Notes under the pieces: model-generated
What the model saw: only the letters and a program-made list of their open reading frames with translations
What the model was told of the DNA's origin: nothing
Database searches by the model: none
Position numbers and translations under genes: made by a program
Shown: positions 1 through 9,077 of the stretch, one piece after another
Layout of the letters: each line of letters opens with the position of its first letter
Numbering within the stretch: position 1 is the first letter of the stretch
Source: Lachnospiraceae bacterium
GTDB lineage: Bacteria > Bacillota > Clostridia > Lachnospirales > Lachnospiraceae
Reading direction: 5' to 3'
Assembly: GCA_016287095.1 (NCBI GenBank)
Contig: JAEEVK010000002.1
Span: forward strand, 28,861 to 92,860
DNA: 64,000 nt

Positions 1-1995
1 TTAAAGCAGAAAAATGTTGATACCGGATGGGGACTTGAGAGAAATCTTGCGTTCTTAAACGGTTTTGATGATGTATATAAGATCGATCTTCATGCACCGG
101 CTATTTCTTATATTGAGGAAGCCAGCGGCATCAAGTATGAGAGCGATGAGAAGCTTACCAGATCAATGCGTATACTTGCTGATCATACCCGTACAGCTGT
201 TATGCTTATCGGTGATGAGGCGAAGCTTCTTCCCTCCAATGCAGGCGCAGGCTATGTACTTCGCCGTCTTATCCGTCGTGCGGTAAGACATGCCAGAGCT
301 TTGGGACTTAAGAAGGAAAATATCTTAAAGGTAGCTGAAACCTATATTTCCGTATATCAGGAAAGTTATCCTTTATTACTCAAGAATAAAGACTTTGTCC
401 TTACAGAACTCGGTAAGGAGATCGAGCGTTTTGAAGCAACACTTGAAAACGGTTTAAAGGAATTTAAGAAAATACTTGACACAAAGCAAACAGAAAAGAG
501 CAAGGAGATAGACGGAAAAGAAGCTTTCTATCTGTATGATACCTTCGGATTCCCGCTGGAGCTTACTGTGGAGCTTGCTGAAGAAGAGGGTCTTAAGGTT
601 GATGAAAAGGGTTTTGCCGATGCTATGGAAGAACAGAAGCAGAAGGCAAGGGAAGGCAAGAACTTCTCGCAGAAGCTCACAGGACAGGGTGTATTTGACA
701 GCCTTGACGAGTCTGTAAAGAGTGAATTTTTAGGATATGATGCGTTGGGCTGTGACGGTACTATAGTTGCCATGGCAGGTGATAACGCACTTGTAAATGA
801 ACTTAAGACCGGTGAAGAGGGAACTATAATTACCGATAAGACAACCTTCTACGGTACAATGGGCGGACAGGTAGGAGATATCGGAGAAATACTCGGACGT
901 GACGGCTCTAAGTTTGAGGTAACCGAGACCATCCATGTGGCAGGCGGAAGAACCGCTCATGTAGGAAAGGTCGTATCAGGCAGCTTTAAGACCTCCGATA
1001 AGGTTTCATTAAATGTTGATAAAGAAAACCGCGCAAAGACCTGCAGGAACCATTCGGCAACACACCTTCTCCAGGCAGCTCTCCGTGAGGTACTGGGCAA
1101 TGATGCTCATCAGGCCGGATCATTCCAGGATCCCGAGAGAACACGTTTCGACTTCTCTTACGGTCAGGCTATGACAAAAGAGCAGATCGAGAAGGTTGAA
1201 GCTATCGTAAATGAAAATATCGAGAAGGATCTTCCTGTTGTGACTGATGTTATGAGCATCGATGAAGCTAAGAAGACCGGTGCTATGGCTCTGTTCGGAG
1301 AGAAATACGGCGATTCTGTAAGAGTAGTATCAATGGGTGATTTCTCCAAGGAGCTCTGCGGCGGTACCCATGTAAAGCATACCGGTGATATATCTTCATT
1401 TAAGATCCTTTCAGAATCAGGTGTAGCTGCAGGCGTAAGACGTATCGAGGCTATTACCGGTTCAAACGTACTTACATATTACAAAAAGCAGGAAGAGCAG
1501 TTAAATAAGGCTGCTGTTACTCTTAAGGTACAGCCTGCTATGCTAATAGAGAAGATACAGCATCTTATGGCTGAATATAAGGCTCTGTCTCAGGAGCTTG
1601 AGTCGTTAAAGGCTAAGCTGGCAAAGGATTCATTAGGCAATGTACTTGACTCCGTAGTAGAGGTTAAGGGAGTTAAGGTACTTGCTGCTAAGGTACCCGG
1701 AGTTGATATGAACGGTCTTCGTGATCTTTCGGATAATCTCTGTGATAAGATGGGCGGAGGTATTGCTGTCCTTGTATCCGAAGCTGACGGCAAGGTAAAT
1801 CTGGTTGCTAAGGCTACCGACGATGCTATTGCCAAGGGTGCTCATGCAGGTAACCTTATCAAGGCTATTGCTCCTATAGTAGGAGGCGGCGGTGGCGGAC
1901 GTCCCAATATGGCTCAGGCCGGCGGAAAGAATCCTGCAGGCATCGAGGAATGTATCAAGGCTGTAGCAGGCACCGTTGAATCACAGATAAAGTAA
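1..1995 (+). CDS. alaS: alanine--tRNA ligase, 5'-truncated by the window edge
   Basis: The reading frame is open from base 1, so the gene starts upstream; 664 codons are present of the roughly 875 usual for AlaRS. The visible part opens in the end of the aminoacylation domain (VDTGWGLER, IADHTR-type segment RILADHTRT). It then shows the tRNA-recognition helices, the editing domain with the zinc-site motif HSATH (bases 1051-1065) and CGGTH (1357-1371), and a C-terminal DHHA1-type domain with a glycine run and RPNMAQAGG. The enzyme charges tRNA-Ala in the cytoplasm and clears mischarged Ser/Gly. The missing N-terminal part includes most of the ATP-binding core. It is followed after 25 bases by nadK. 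The identification is firm; a 222-base frame at 65-286 is a shadow. Confidence 0.98.
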   Translation, partial: LKQKNVDTGWGLERNLAFLNGFDDVYKIDLHAPAISYIEEASGIKYESDEKLTRSMRILADHTRTAVMLIGDEAKLLPSNAGAGYVLRRLIRRAVRHARALGLKKENILKVAETYISVYQESYPLLLKNKDFVLTELGKEIERFEATLENGLKEFKKILDTKQTEKSKEIDGKEAFYLYDTFGFPLELTVELAEEEGLKVDEKGFADAMEEQKQKAREGKNFSQKLTGQGVFDSLDESVKSEFLGYDALGCDGTIVAMAGDNALVNELKTGEEGTIITDKTTFYGTMGGQVGDIGEILGRDGSKFEVTETIHVAGGRTAHVGKVVSGSFKTSDKVSLNVDKENRAKTCRNHSATHLLQAALREVLGNDAHQAGSFQDPERTRFDFSYGQAMTKEQIEKVEAIVNENIEKDLPVVTDVMSIDEAKKTGAMALFGEKYGDSVRVVSMGDFSKELCGGTHVKHTGDISSFKILSESGVAAGVRRIEAITGSNVLTYYKKQEEQLNKAAVTLKVQPAMLIEKIQHLMAEYKALSQELESLKAKLAKDSLGNVLDSVVEVKGVKVLAAKVPGVDMNGLRDLSDNLCDKMGGGIAVLVSEADGKVNLVAKATDDAIAKGAHAGNLIKAIAPIVGGGGGGRPNMAQAGGKNPAGIEECIKAVAGTVESQIK

Positions 1996-2020
1996 ATCCT
2001 AAATAAAGAAGGAGGTCAGC

Positions 2021-2896
2021 GTGAAGAAATTCTGCATCATCACGAATAAGTCAAAGGACGAATGCTTTGAAGTTACAAAGAGAATTGAAACGCTTATCTC
2101 CGAATACGGAGGAACCAGTGTTTCTTTCGGAGATCCGTTGAACGGAGAGTTTAACAGTTCTCCTGAAAACATAAAGACCTTCGGACCTCAGCATGAGGAA
2201 GCTCTTAACAGCTGTGAATGCGTGATCGTGCTCGGCGGAGACGGGACTATACTGGAAACATCAAGAGCCATAGGTGAAAGAGAAATCCCCATGGTCGGCA
2301 TAAATCTCGGCACACTCGGTTTTATGTCGTGCATTGAAAGATCACAGATCGATTATGCCATAAAAGAGCTTGTGGAGGACAATTTCACCATAGAAAACAG
2401 GATGCAGCTCAAGGTAACATCTTCAAGCGGCGGGAAAAAGAGTACCTGTCTCGCTTTAAACGATGTAACGGTTACAAGGAGCGGTTTATCCAGGCTTATA
2501 AAGACCGATGTCATTGTTAACGGACAGGCTGTGGGCTCATATTCCGGAGACGGATGTCTGGTTTCAACCCCTACGGGATCCACGGGTTATAATCTTTCGG
2601 CGGGCGGTCCGATCGTAACTCCTGAAGCGAAGCTGATGTGTATAACACCGATATGTCCACATACCTTTAATTCCAGGACCATAGTCGTATCGGGAGACGA
2701 TAAGGTCAGGATCGTGGTCGGAGAAAAGAAAAAACTTCAGGATACCGAGAGCTTCGCCACGATAGACGGTCAGATGGCGGTAAGACTTAACGCAGGTGAT
2801 TATATAGATGTGGAGCAGGCCGAGACTGTCGCTAAATTTATCAGGCTTCCCGGACAAAGTTATTTTAATGTGCTGAACTTGAAATTAAACGGATAA
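2021..2896 (+). CDS. nadK: NAD kinase
   Basis: Phosphorylates NAD+ to NADP+ with ATP or polyphosphate in the cytoplasm. The 291-residue length is normal. Family motifs are visible in order: the catalytic GGDGT loop (VLGGDGTILE), NLGTLGF, the NDV(T) motif in ALNDVTVTR, and the glycine-rich STPTGSTGYNLSAGG segment followed by TPICPHTFNSR. The GTG start at 2021 is fixed by an AAGGAGG site at 2009-2015, six bases upstream; no better ATG lies near. It lies between alaS and argR. The nadK-argR-recN neighbourhood is common in Clostridia, although here a YebC gene separates argR from recN. Confidence 0.96.
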   Translation: MKKFCIITNKSKDECFEVTKRIETLISEYGGTSVSFGDPLNGEFNSSPENIKTFGPQHEEALNSCECVIVLGGDGTILETSRAIGEREIPMVGINLGTLGFMSCIERSQIDYAIKELVEDNFTIENRMQLKVTSSSGGKKSTCLALNDVTVTRSGLSRLIKTDVIVNGQAVGSYSGDGCLVSTPTGSTGYNLSAGGPIVTPEAKLMCITPICPHTFNSRTIVVSGDDKVRIVVGEKKKLQDTESFATIDGQMAVRLNAGDYIDVEQAETVAKFIRLPGQSYFNVLNLKLNG

Positions 2897-2929
2897 TGAT
2901 GTGCCAAAAAGGCCGAGGAGGAGTGAACC

Positions 2930-3394
2930 GTGAAATCACAGCGACAGAATGCTATCTTAAGGATAATCAGCAACAATGACATAGAGACTCAGGAAGATCT
3001 GATGGATCTGCTTAAAGAGGCAGGCTATGATGTAACCCAGGCTACGATTTCAAGGGATATCAGGGAGCTGAAGCTGACCAAGATAGCAAATGATCATGGC
3101 GGACAGAAATATTCCGTGATGCATCAGAACAATAATAAAGACATTTCGGACAAATATATCAGGATTTTTCATGATGCACTTGTATCAGTCGATACGGCTC
3201 AGAACATTCTGGTATTAAAGACTGTGGCCGGTATGGCGATGGCAGTGGCTGCCGCAGTTGATTCGATGCATTTTGAAGGAGTTGTGGGCTGTATAGCAGG
3301 GGATGACACCATTTTCTGTGCGGTAAGGACCGTTGAAGAGACCTTTAAAGTGGCTGATAAAATTCGTAAGTTGACATCTGACAGCAAGATGTGA
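2930..3394 (+). CDS. argR: arginine repressor ArgR/AhrC
   Basis: Hexameric arginine-responsive DNA-binding protein controlling arginine synthesis and catabolism genes. The length, 154 residues, fits the family. The N-terminal winged helix reads QATISRDIRELKL (the recognition helix region), and the C-terminal arginine-binding domain carries the GDDTIF motif (CIAGDDTIFCAVRT). The GTG start at 2930 is preceded by a GAGGAGGAG site at 2914-2922. Linked to nadK with a 33-base gap. No ARG-box palindrome was recognised by eye in the adjoining spacers, so autoregulation is not claimed. Confidence 0.95.
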   Translation: MKSQRQNAILRIISNNDIETQEDLMDLLKEAGYDVTQATISRDIRELKLTKIANDHGGQKYSVMHQNNNKDISDKYIRIFHDALVSVDTAQNILVLKTVAGMAMAVAAAVDSMHFEGVVGCIAGDDTIFCAVRTVEETFKVADKIRKLTSDSKM

Positions 3395-3449
3395 TATAAA
3401 TATTGATAATCGTAAATTTGAAATTATTTAGGAAAGGAAATATATAGCA

Positions 3450-4178
3450 ATGTCAGGACATTCAAAATTTGCAAACATTAAGCACAAGAAGGAGAAAAAC
3501 GACTCAGCTAAGGGTAAGATTTTCACCCGTATCGGTAGAGAAATTGCCGTAGCTGTTAAGGAGGGCGGCCCTGATCCCAACAATAACTCTAAGTTAAAGG
3601 ACGTAGTTGCTAAGGCTAAGGCTAACAATATGCCTAACGACACCATCGACAGAAGCATTAAGAAGGCTGCCGGTGATCTTGGCTCAGTAAACTACGAGTC
3701 AGTAACATATGAGGGATACGGACCTAAGGGTACAGCCATCATAGTTGAAGCTCTTACAGATAACAAAAACCGTACAGCAGCCAATATCAGAAATGCATTT
3801 ACAAAGGGTTACGGAAACGTAGGTACACCCGGCTGCGTATCCTTTATGTTTGACAAAAAAGGCCAGATCATCATTGACAAGGAAGAGTGCGAGATGGATG
3901 CAGATGAGCTCATGATGGTAGCTCTTGATGCAGGCGCAGAAGACTTCAATGACGAAGAGGAAAGCTATGAGATCATCACTGATCCCGATGATTTCTCTAA
4001 GGTACTTGAAGCATTAGAGGCTGCCAAGGTTCCCATGCTTGAAGCTGATGTCACCATGATCCCACAGACATGGGTCGAACTGACCGATGAGACAGATATT
4101 AAGAACATTAACAAGACCTTGGATCTTCTTGATGATGATGACGATGTACAGAACGTATATCACAACTGGGATGAATGA
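3450..4178 (+). CDS. YebC/PmpR-TACO1 family protein
   Basis: The opening [14 protein letters not shown] and the long conserved block [17 protein letters not shown] are the family hallmark; the length of 242 residues is standard. The family was long annotated as transcriptional regulators, and members of the TACO1/YebC class are now linked to translation of difficult peptide stretches such as polyproline. Which role applies here cannot be read from sequence. The C-terminal third is acidic with a DDDDD run. ATG at 3450 follows an AGGAAAGGA site at about 3430-3438. It stands between argR and recN, where many relatives have the two adjacent, and ends in a strong terminator. Confidence 0.95.
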   Translation: MSGHSKFANIKHKKEKNDSAKGKIFTRIGREIAVAVKEGGPDPNNNSKLKDVVAKAKANNMPNDTIDRSIKKAAGDLGSVNYESVTYEGYGPKGTAIIVEALTDNKNRTAANIRNAFTKGYGNVGTPGCVSFMFDKKGQIIIDKEECEMDADELMMVALDAGAEDFNDEEESYEIITDPDDFSKVLEALEAAKVPMLEADVTMIPQTWVELTDETDIKNINKTLDLLDDDDDVQNVYHNWDE

Positions 4179-4197
4179 TTAAAATTGAAGTTTTTTG

Positions 4198-4228
4198 GCA
4201 GGGTATTTAACGACCCTGCTATTTTTTT
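4198..4228 (+). terminator. rho-independent terminator after the YebC gene
   Basis: A 7-bp perfect stem, GCAGGGT (4198-4204) with ACCCTGC (4213-4219), with an 8-base loop and seven T at 4222-4228, 20 bases after the stop codon. It closes the alaS-nadK-argR-yebC transcription unit. Confidence 0.9.
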
Positions 4229-4275
4229 ACGGCTTTTTTGAATAATTTGTGAAATGTTATATAAATTAATCTGAT

Positions 4276-4303
4276 TTGCTTGCATAAATTTTTGCTTTAT
4301 GAT
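4276..4303 (+). promoter_or_regulatory. candidate sigma-A promoter for recN-glgA
   Basis: TTGCTT at 4276-4281 and TATGAT at 4298-4303 are separated by 16 bases in an AT-rich spacer after a terminator. The match is imperfect and other AT-rich pairings are possible. The position between a terminator and recN is the main support. No LexA-type box was recognised. Confidence 0.45.
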
Positions 4304-4380
4304 AAAATATACTATATATAGGGTTTATTTATCACTTTACCACAATAAAGCCGACATTCTTAGGTTTCTTTTGGAGGATT

Positions 4381-6066
4381 ATGCTAACCAATATCCATGT
4401 AAAAAACTTTGCGATCATTGATGAGGCTGATATAGATCTGGCCGATAATCTTAACATCTTTACCGGTGAGACCGGAGCAGGAAAATCTCTTTTACTTGGG
4501 GCATTAAATATGGCTTTGGGAGCCAGGACACCCAAGGATATAGTTAGGAATGACACAGATTTCGCTTTGAGCGAGCTTACCTTTACGGACATATCCGAAA
4601 AGGCTAAGGACCTTCTGGAGAAAGAGGGATATTCGGCACTTGACGAGGTAGTGGTATCTAAAAAAATATTGAATAACGGCAGAAGCGTCACAAGGGTTAA
4701 CGGTGAGACGGCTTCAGCAGGGTTTGTTAAGGAGCTGGCAGGTGTCCTGATTGATATCTACGGACAGAACGAACATCAGTCCCTTCTCAAAAAAGAAAAC
4801 CAGCTGGCCATAGTTGATGAGTTTGCAGGCGAGAAGATCATCGATCTAAAGGCTAAGCTTAAGGATGAATACAGAAAGTTTTCGGATCTGAAAAAAGAAT
4901 TTGAAGGACTTAATGATGACGAACAGGCCAGAAAACGCAGACAGGATCTGCTCGAGTATGAGATAAACGAGATAGATACGGCTGCCCTGAAGGAAGGCGA
5001 GGAAGAAGACCTTAAGGACAGGCATAAGTTCCTGGCAAATGCGAGACTGATAACAGAGGGTCTCGGAGAAGCTTATGAGGCTCTTTCGGGTGACGGACGC
5101 GCATCTGACAGCCTTTCTGAAGCCATAAGAGCTCTCATGAGGATATCGGAGTACGATGATAAGCTTGCCGGTATGACGGATGCACTATCAAATGTTGACA
5201 GTATCCTGAGTGATTCCATCCGTGATATAAGTGATTTTCAGGAATCCCTACCTGATGACAGCAGAGAACTGGAAGAAGTAGAGGACAGGCTCGATCTTAT
5301 CAGTAAATTAAAGTCAAAGTACGGAGCTTCGATAGAGCTGGTCAATAAGTATTATGGCGACGCAAAGAAAGAGCTGGAAAGACTTTCCGATTACGAGGGT
5401 TATTCCAATAAGCTTAAAAAAGATCTTGCGGATTCCGAAAAAGAGCTTACGGCTCTTTGCAAGGACCTGACAAAAAAGAGAAAGAATGCGTCTTTAAAGT
5501 TACAGGAAATGATAAGAGAAGCTCTTTCAGAGCTGAACTTTAACCAGACCGAATTTGTTATAGATATTTCTGAAAAAGAAAACTTTTCCGCCAACGGCAG
5601 GGATGAATGCACATTTATGATGTCGATGAATCCGGGTGAGGCGACAAGACCTCTTATGGATGTTGCTTCCGGCGGCGAGCTTTCACGTATTATGCTTGGC
5701 ATAAAGTCCGTTATGGCGGGAAAGGACAGCGTAGGCACTCTGATCTTTGATGAGATAGATGCCGGCATCAGTGGCAGGACGGCTCAGAAGGTATCGGAAA
5801 AGCTTTCTAAGATTGCCACGGAACATCAGGTAATTTGCATTACGCATCTGGCTCAGATAGCTTCAATGGCGGACAGCCATTATGAGATCATAAAACAGGT
5901 AGACGGCGGAAAAACCAAGACCAGTATTCACAAACTGGATAATGAAGAAATAAAGAATGAGCTTGCCAGACTTATAGGCGGTGCTGAACTGACAGACAAG
6001 GTTTATGAGTCTGCCGAGGAAATGAAAAAACTGGCAGATGAGAGAAAAAAGGAGGTACGGGCGTGA
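4381..6066 (+). CDS. recN: DNA repair protein RecN
   Basis: SMC-like ATPase acting early at double-strand breaks. 561 residues is the family length. The N-terminal Walker A GETGAGKS is at residues 29-36, the two halves of the coiled coil occupy the centre, and the C-terminal ABC signature (VASGGELSRIML) and Walker B (LIFDEIDAGISG) follow. A GGAGG site sits at 4373-4377, unusually close (three bases) to the ATG at 4381. The normal RecN N-terminus MLTNIHVKNFAIID supports this start all the same. Its end overlaps the glgA start by four bases. Confidence 0.97.
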   Translation: MLTNIHVKNFAIIDEADIDLADNLNIFTGETGAGKSLLLGALNMALGARTPKDIVRNDTDFALSELTFTDISEKAKDLLEKEGYSALDEVVVSKKILNNGRSVTRVNGETASAGFVKELAGVLIDIYGQNEHQSLLKKENQLAIVDEFAGEKIIDLKAKLKDEYRKFSDLKKEFEGLNDDEQARKRRQDLLEYEINEIDTAALKEGEEEDLKDRHKFLANARLITEGLGEAYEALSGDGRASDSLSEAIRALMRISEYDDKLAGMTDALSNVDSILSDSIRDISDFQESLPDDSRELEEVEDRLDLISKLKSKYGASIELVNKYYGDAKKELERLSDYEGYSNKLKKDLADSEKELTALCKDLTKKRKNASLKLQEMIREALSELNFNQTEFVIDISEKENFSANGRDECTFMMSMNPGEATRPLMDVASGGELSRIMLGIKSVMAGKDSVGTLIFDEIDAGISGRTAQKVSEKLSKIATEHQVICITHLAQIASMADSHYEIIKQVDGGKTKTSIHKLDNEEIKNELARLIGGAELTDKVYESAEEMKKLADERKKEVRA

Positions 6067-7499
6067 AAAACATTTTATTTGCTGCATCGGAGGGTGTACC
6101 TTTTATAAAGACAGGAGGTCTTGCAGACGTTATAGGTTCCCTGCCTAAGTATCTGAATAAGGATGAATTTGATGTGAGAGTCATACTGCCTAAGTATACC
6201 TGCATTAAGGAAGAGCTTAAGGCATCCATGAAGTATATCACACATTTTTATATGGACCTCAACTGGAGGAGACAGTATGTCGGTATCTTTGAATCCGAGT
6301 ATGAGGGAATAAAGTATTATTTCATAGATAATGAGTTTTATTTCCAGGGCTTTGCTCCTTACGGAAACATATATGAGGATATTGAAAAATTCGCATTTTT
6401 CTGCAGAGCGGTGCTTTCGGCTTTGCCCGTTATCGGATTTAAGCCCCAGATCATACACTGCCATGACTGGCAGACGGGTCTTATCCCTGTATTTCTTCAT
6501 GACAGCTTCCAGAGCAACGAGTTTTACTGGGGCATAAAGACCATTATGACCATTCACAACCTCAAGTTCCAGGGCATCTGGGACAAGAAGGTCGTAAAAG
6601 AGATAACAGGTCTTTCGGATTATTATTTTACTCCCGACAAGCTTGAATATAAGGGCGATTCCAACTACCTTAAGGGCGGTATCGTTTACGCGGATTATGT
6701 TACGACGGTTAGTACCACTTATGCTGAAGAGATCAAGATGCCTTTCTACGGTGAAGGTCTTGACGGTCTGATGAGAGCACGTTCCAACTGCCTTTGCGGT
6801 ATAGTGAACGGTCTCGATTACGATGATTATAATCCCGATACGGATCCGCTGATAGTTAACAACTTCAATGTAATGAACTATCGTGTGGAAAAGGTTAAAA
6901 ACAAGCTTGCCCTGCAAAAAGAACTCGGACTTGAGGAAAATCCGGATAAGTTTATGATCGGTATCTGCTCAAGACTTACCGACCAGAAGGGTCTTGACCT
7001 TGTTGATTACGTTATCGAGGAGATATGTGCCGAGGATACACAGTTTGTAGTTCTGGGTACCGGAGATCCTAAGTATGAGAATCTTTTCAGGCATTTCGCA
7101 TGGAAGTATCCGGACAGAGTATCTGCAAATATTTATTATTCCAATGAGCGTTCTCACAGGATATATGCTTCGGCTGATGCATACCTTATGCCGTCACTGT
7201 TTGAGCCCTGCGGTCTGAGCCAGCTTATGAGCTTAAGATACGGTACTGTGCCGATAGTAAGAGAGACCGGCGGTCTTAAGGATACGGTTATCCCTTACAA
7301 TGAATATGAGAATACGGGAACAGGCTTCAGCTTCTGCAACTATAATGCACATGAGATGCTTGCCACCATCAGATATGCCAAATCGGTATATTATGGGAAA
7401 AAGCGTGAATGGCATAAGTTGATAGACAGAGGTATGCAGACAGACTTCTCCTGGAATAATTCAGCTAAGCAGTATGAGGAGCTTTACAGAAGACTTTAA
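6063..7499 (+). CDS. glgA: glycogen synthase (ADP-glucose type)
   Basis: GT5-family glucosyltransferase that extends alpha-1,4-glucan from ADP-glucose. 478 residues is typical. The KTGGL substrate loop is at residues 16-20, followed by HDWQTGL, and in the C-terminal Rossmann domain EPCGLSQL and VRETGGLKDTV, which are diagnostic for GlgA. The GTG start overlaps the recN stop (GTGA) and has an AAGGAGGT site at about 6049-6056. It probably shares a transcript with recN, a functionally unrelated partner; no other glycogen genes are in the window. A terminator follows. Confidence 0.96.
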   Translation: MKNILFAASEGVPFIKTGGLADVIGSLPKYLNKDEFDVRVILPKYTCIKEELKASMKYITHFYMDLNWRRQYVGIFESEYEGIKYYFIDNEFYFQGFAPYGNIYEDIEKFAFFCRAVLSALPVIGFKPQIIHCHDWQTGLIPVFLHDSFQSNEFYWGIKTIMTIHNLKFQGIWDKKVVKEITGLSDYYFTPDKLEYKGDSNYLKGGIVYADYVTTVSTTYAEEIKMPFYGEGLDGLMRARSNCLCGIVNGLDYDDYNPDTDPLIVNNFNVMNYRVEKVKNKLALQKELGLEENPDKFMIGICSRLTDQKGLDLVDYVIEEICAEDTQFVVLGTGDPKYENLFRHFAWKYPDRVSANIYYSNERSHRIYASADAYLMPSLFEPCGLSQLMSLRYGTVPIVRETGGLKDTVIPYNEYENTGTGFSFCNYNAHEMLATIRYAKSVYYGKKREWHKLIDRGMQTDFSWNNSAKQYEELYRRL

Positions 7500-7508
7500 T
7501 AGTTGATA

Positions 7509-7537
7509 AAGGCTGCTGCAGATGCGGCAGCCTTTTT
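7509..7537 (+). terminator. rho-independent terminator after glgA
   Basis: GGCTGCTGC (7511-7519) pairs with GCGGCAGCC (7524-7532) around an AGAT loop with one G-T pair, followed by TTTTT. The run of A before the stem is also present. It separates recN-glgA from the murE operon. Confidence 0.85.
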
Positions 7538-7571
7538 GTGAAAAATAAAAAGTATGGGAGGGGCCGTAGAT

Positions 7572-9077
7572 ATGAGATTGCTTAAAGACATGCTCTTAGG
7601 ATTCGATGATATCCTGCAAAGTAACATAACTCCCGAACAGGGTGACACAGAAGTAAATGCTCTTATATACGATACAAGGGCAGATTTTGTGAAAGGTTCT
7701 TTGTTCGTCTGCATTTCCGGCGCTTCCTTTGACGGGCATGATTTTGCCGCAGAAGCGGTTAAAAAAGGTGCGACGGTTATCGTTTCGGAAAAAGAACTTG
7801 ATCTACCGGACACAGCAGTGCTCGTAAAGGTGACTGACAGCAGAAAGGCTTTAGCACTTCTGTCATCCGCATGGTTCGGACACCCTTCTAAGGAACTGAC
7901 TACCATAGGCCTTACGGGTACAAAGGGTAAATCCACCACCTGCTATATGATCAGGAATATCCTTGAAGGTGCTGGCAGAAAATGCGGTATTATCGGTACC
8001 ATCGGTATTGTAATAGGGGATAAAACATACGAGACACATAATACAACACCTGAGTCGTTCCAGATACAGGAATATATGAGGCAGATGGTTGATGCCGGGT
8101 GCGATACCCTGGTTATGGAGGTTTCATCACAGGGATTAAAGCAGTCCAGAGTTTATGGCATAGATTTTGATTATGCGGTATTTACCAATCTTTCAAAGGA
8201 TCATATCGGAGGAGCGGAGCATAAGGACTTTGAAGAGTATATGTACTGCAAATCACTCCTGTTTAAACAGTGCAAATGCGCTATAGTAAATGTTGATGAT
8301 CCTCATTTTGCCGACATGATAAAGGACAGTAAAGCAAAAATCGAGGGCTTCGGTATCAATACCGATCCCAAACAGGGTGATTTACTTAAAAAGTTTGAAG
8401 TAATAGAGAAAGCATCCGACCTGACACTTACTACTACAGGCGGTGTCATGGGCATAGAATTTGATTATACAGGGCATTTTGCGGGAAAGGCTTACCTTTC
8501 AATCCCCGGAAAGTTTAATGTTATGAATGCCCTCTGTGCCATAACGGTTTGCTCACATTTTACTTCGGATACAAAGATCATTTATGATGCTTTAGCCTCA
8601 ACTCATGTAAGAGGAAGACTTGAGCCTGTAAAGATTTCGGATAAATGCTCACTGCTTATCGATTATGCACATAACGCAGTGGCACTGGAGAGCGTTATCA
8701 ATACTCTGAGGGATTATTCTCCGAAGAGACTCGTTGTGCTTTTCGGATGCGGAGGAAACAGGTCCAAGGACAGACGTTATGAGATGGGTGAGGTTTCATC
8801 CAGACTGTCGGATCTTACGGTAGTTACTTCGGATAATCCCAGATTTGAAAAGCCTGAGGATATAATCAACGATATCCTGATAGGTGTCGGCAGGGCAAAC
8901 GGGAAGTATATCACTATCCCTGACAGGCGTGAAGCTATAAAATATGTTATAGATAATGCCGAAGAGGGCGACTGCATCCTGCTGGCAGGAAAAGGCAATG
9001 AGGATTATCAGGAGATTGAGGGCGTTCGTTACCACATGGATGAGCGTGAAATTATTGCAGACATATTGAAAGAATGA
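7572..9077 (+). CDS. murE: UDP-N-acetylmuramoyl-tripeptide synthetase MurE
   Basis: Mur ligase adding the third residue of the peptidoglycan stem peptide. The DNPR motif (residues 421-424, in TSDNPRFEKP) is the meso-diaminopimelate-specific form, so DAP is the inferred substrate. The ATP loop at residues 115-121 is TGTKGKS, where most Mur ligases have TGTNGKT: a small oddity. I chose the ATG at 7572 (MRLLKDMLLG, 501 residues), because GGGAGGGG at 7556-7563 is its ribosome binding site; an in-frame ATG at 7554 lies directly before that site. It is not in the division cluster at 26 kb, and a second Mur ligase paralogue elsewhere cannot be excluded. The last bases overlap priA. Confidence 0.93.
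   Translation: MRLLKDMLLGFDDILQSNITPEQGDTEVNALIYDTRADFVKGSLFVCISGASFDGHDFAAEAVKKGATVIVSEKELDLPDTAVLVKVTDSRKALALLSSAWFGHPSKELTTIGLTGTKGKSTTCYMIRNILEGAGRKCGIIGTIGIVIGDKTYETHNTTPESFQIQEYMRQMVDAGCDTLVMEVSSQGLKQSRVYGIDFDYAVFTNLSKDHIGGAEHKDFEEYMYCKSLLFKQCKCAIVNVDDPHFADMIKDSKAKIEGFGINTDPKQGDLLKKFEVIEKASDLTLTTTGGVMGIEFDYTGHFAGKAYLSIPGKFNVMNALCAITVCSHFTSDTKIIYDALASTHVRGRLEPVKISDKCSLLIDYAHNAVALESVINTLRDYSPKRLVVLFGCGGNRSKDRRYEMGEVSSRLSDLTVVTSDNPRFEKPEDIINDILIGVGRANGKYITIPDRREAIKYVIDNAEEGDCILLAGKGNEDYQEIEGVRYHMDEREIIADILKE

Noticed and set aside
6075..6917. 280-residue - strand frame within glgA
   Set aside because: The glgA frame carries all glycogen synthase motifs; the reverse frame has no recognisable domain or start signal.
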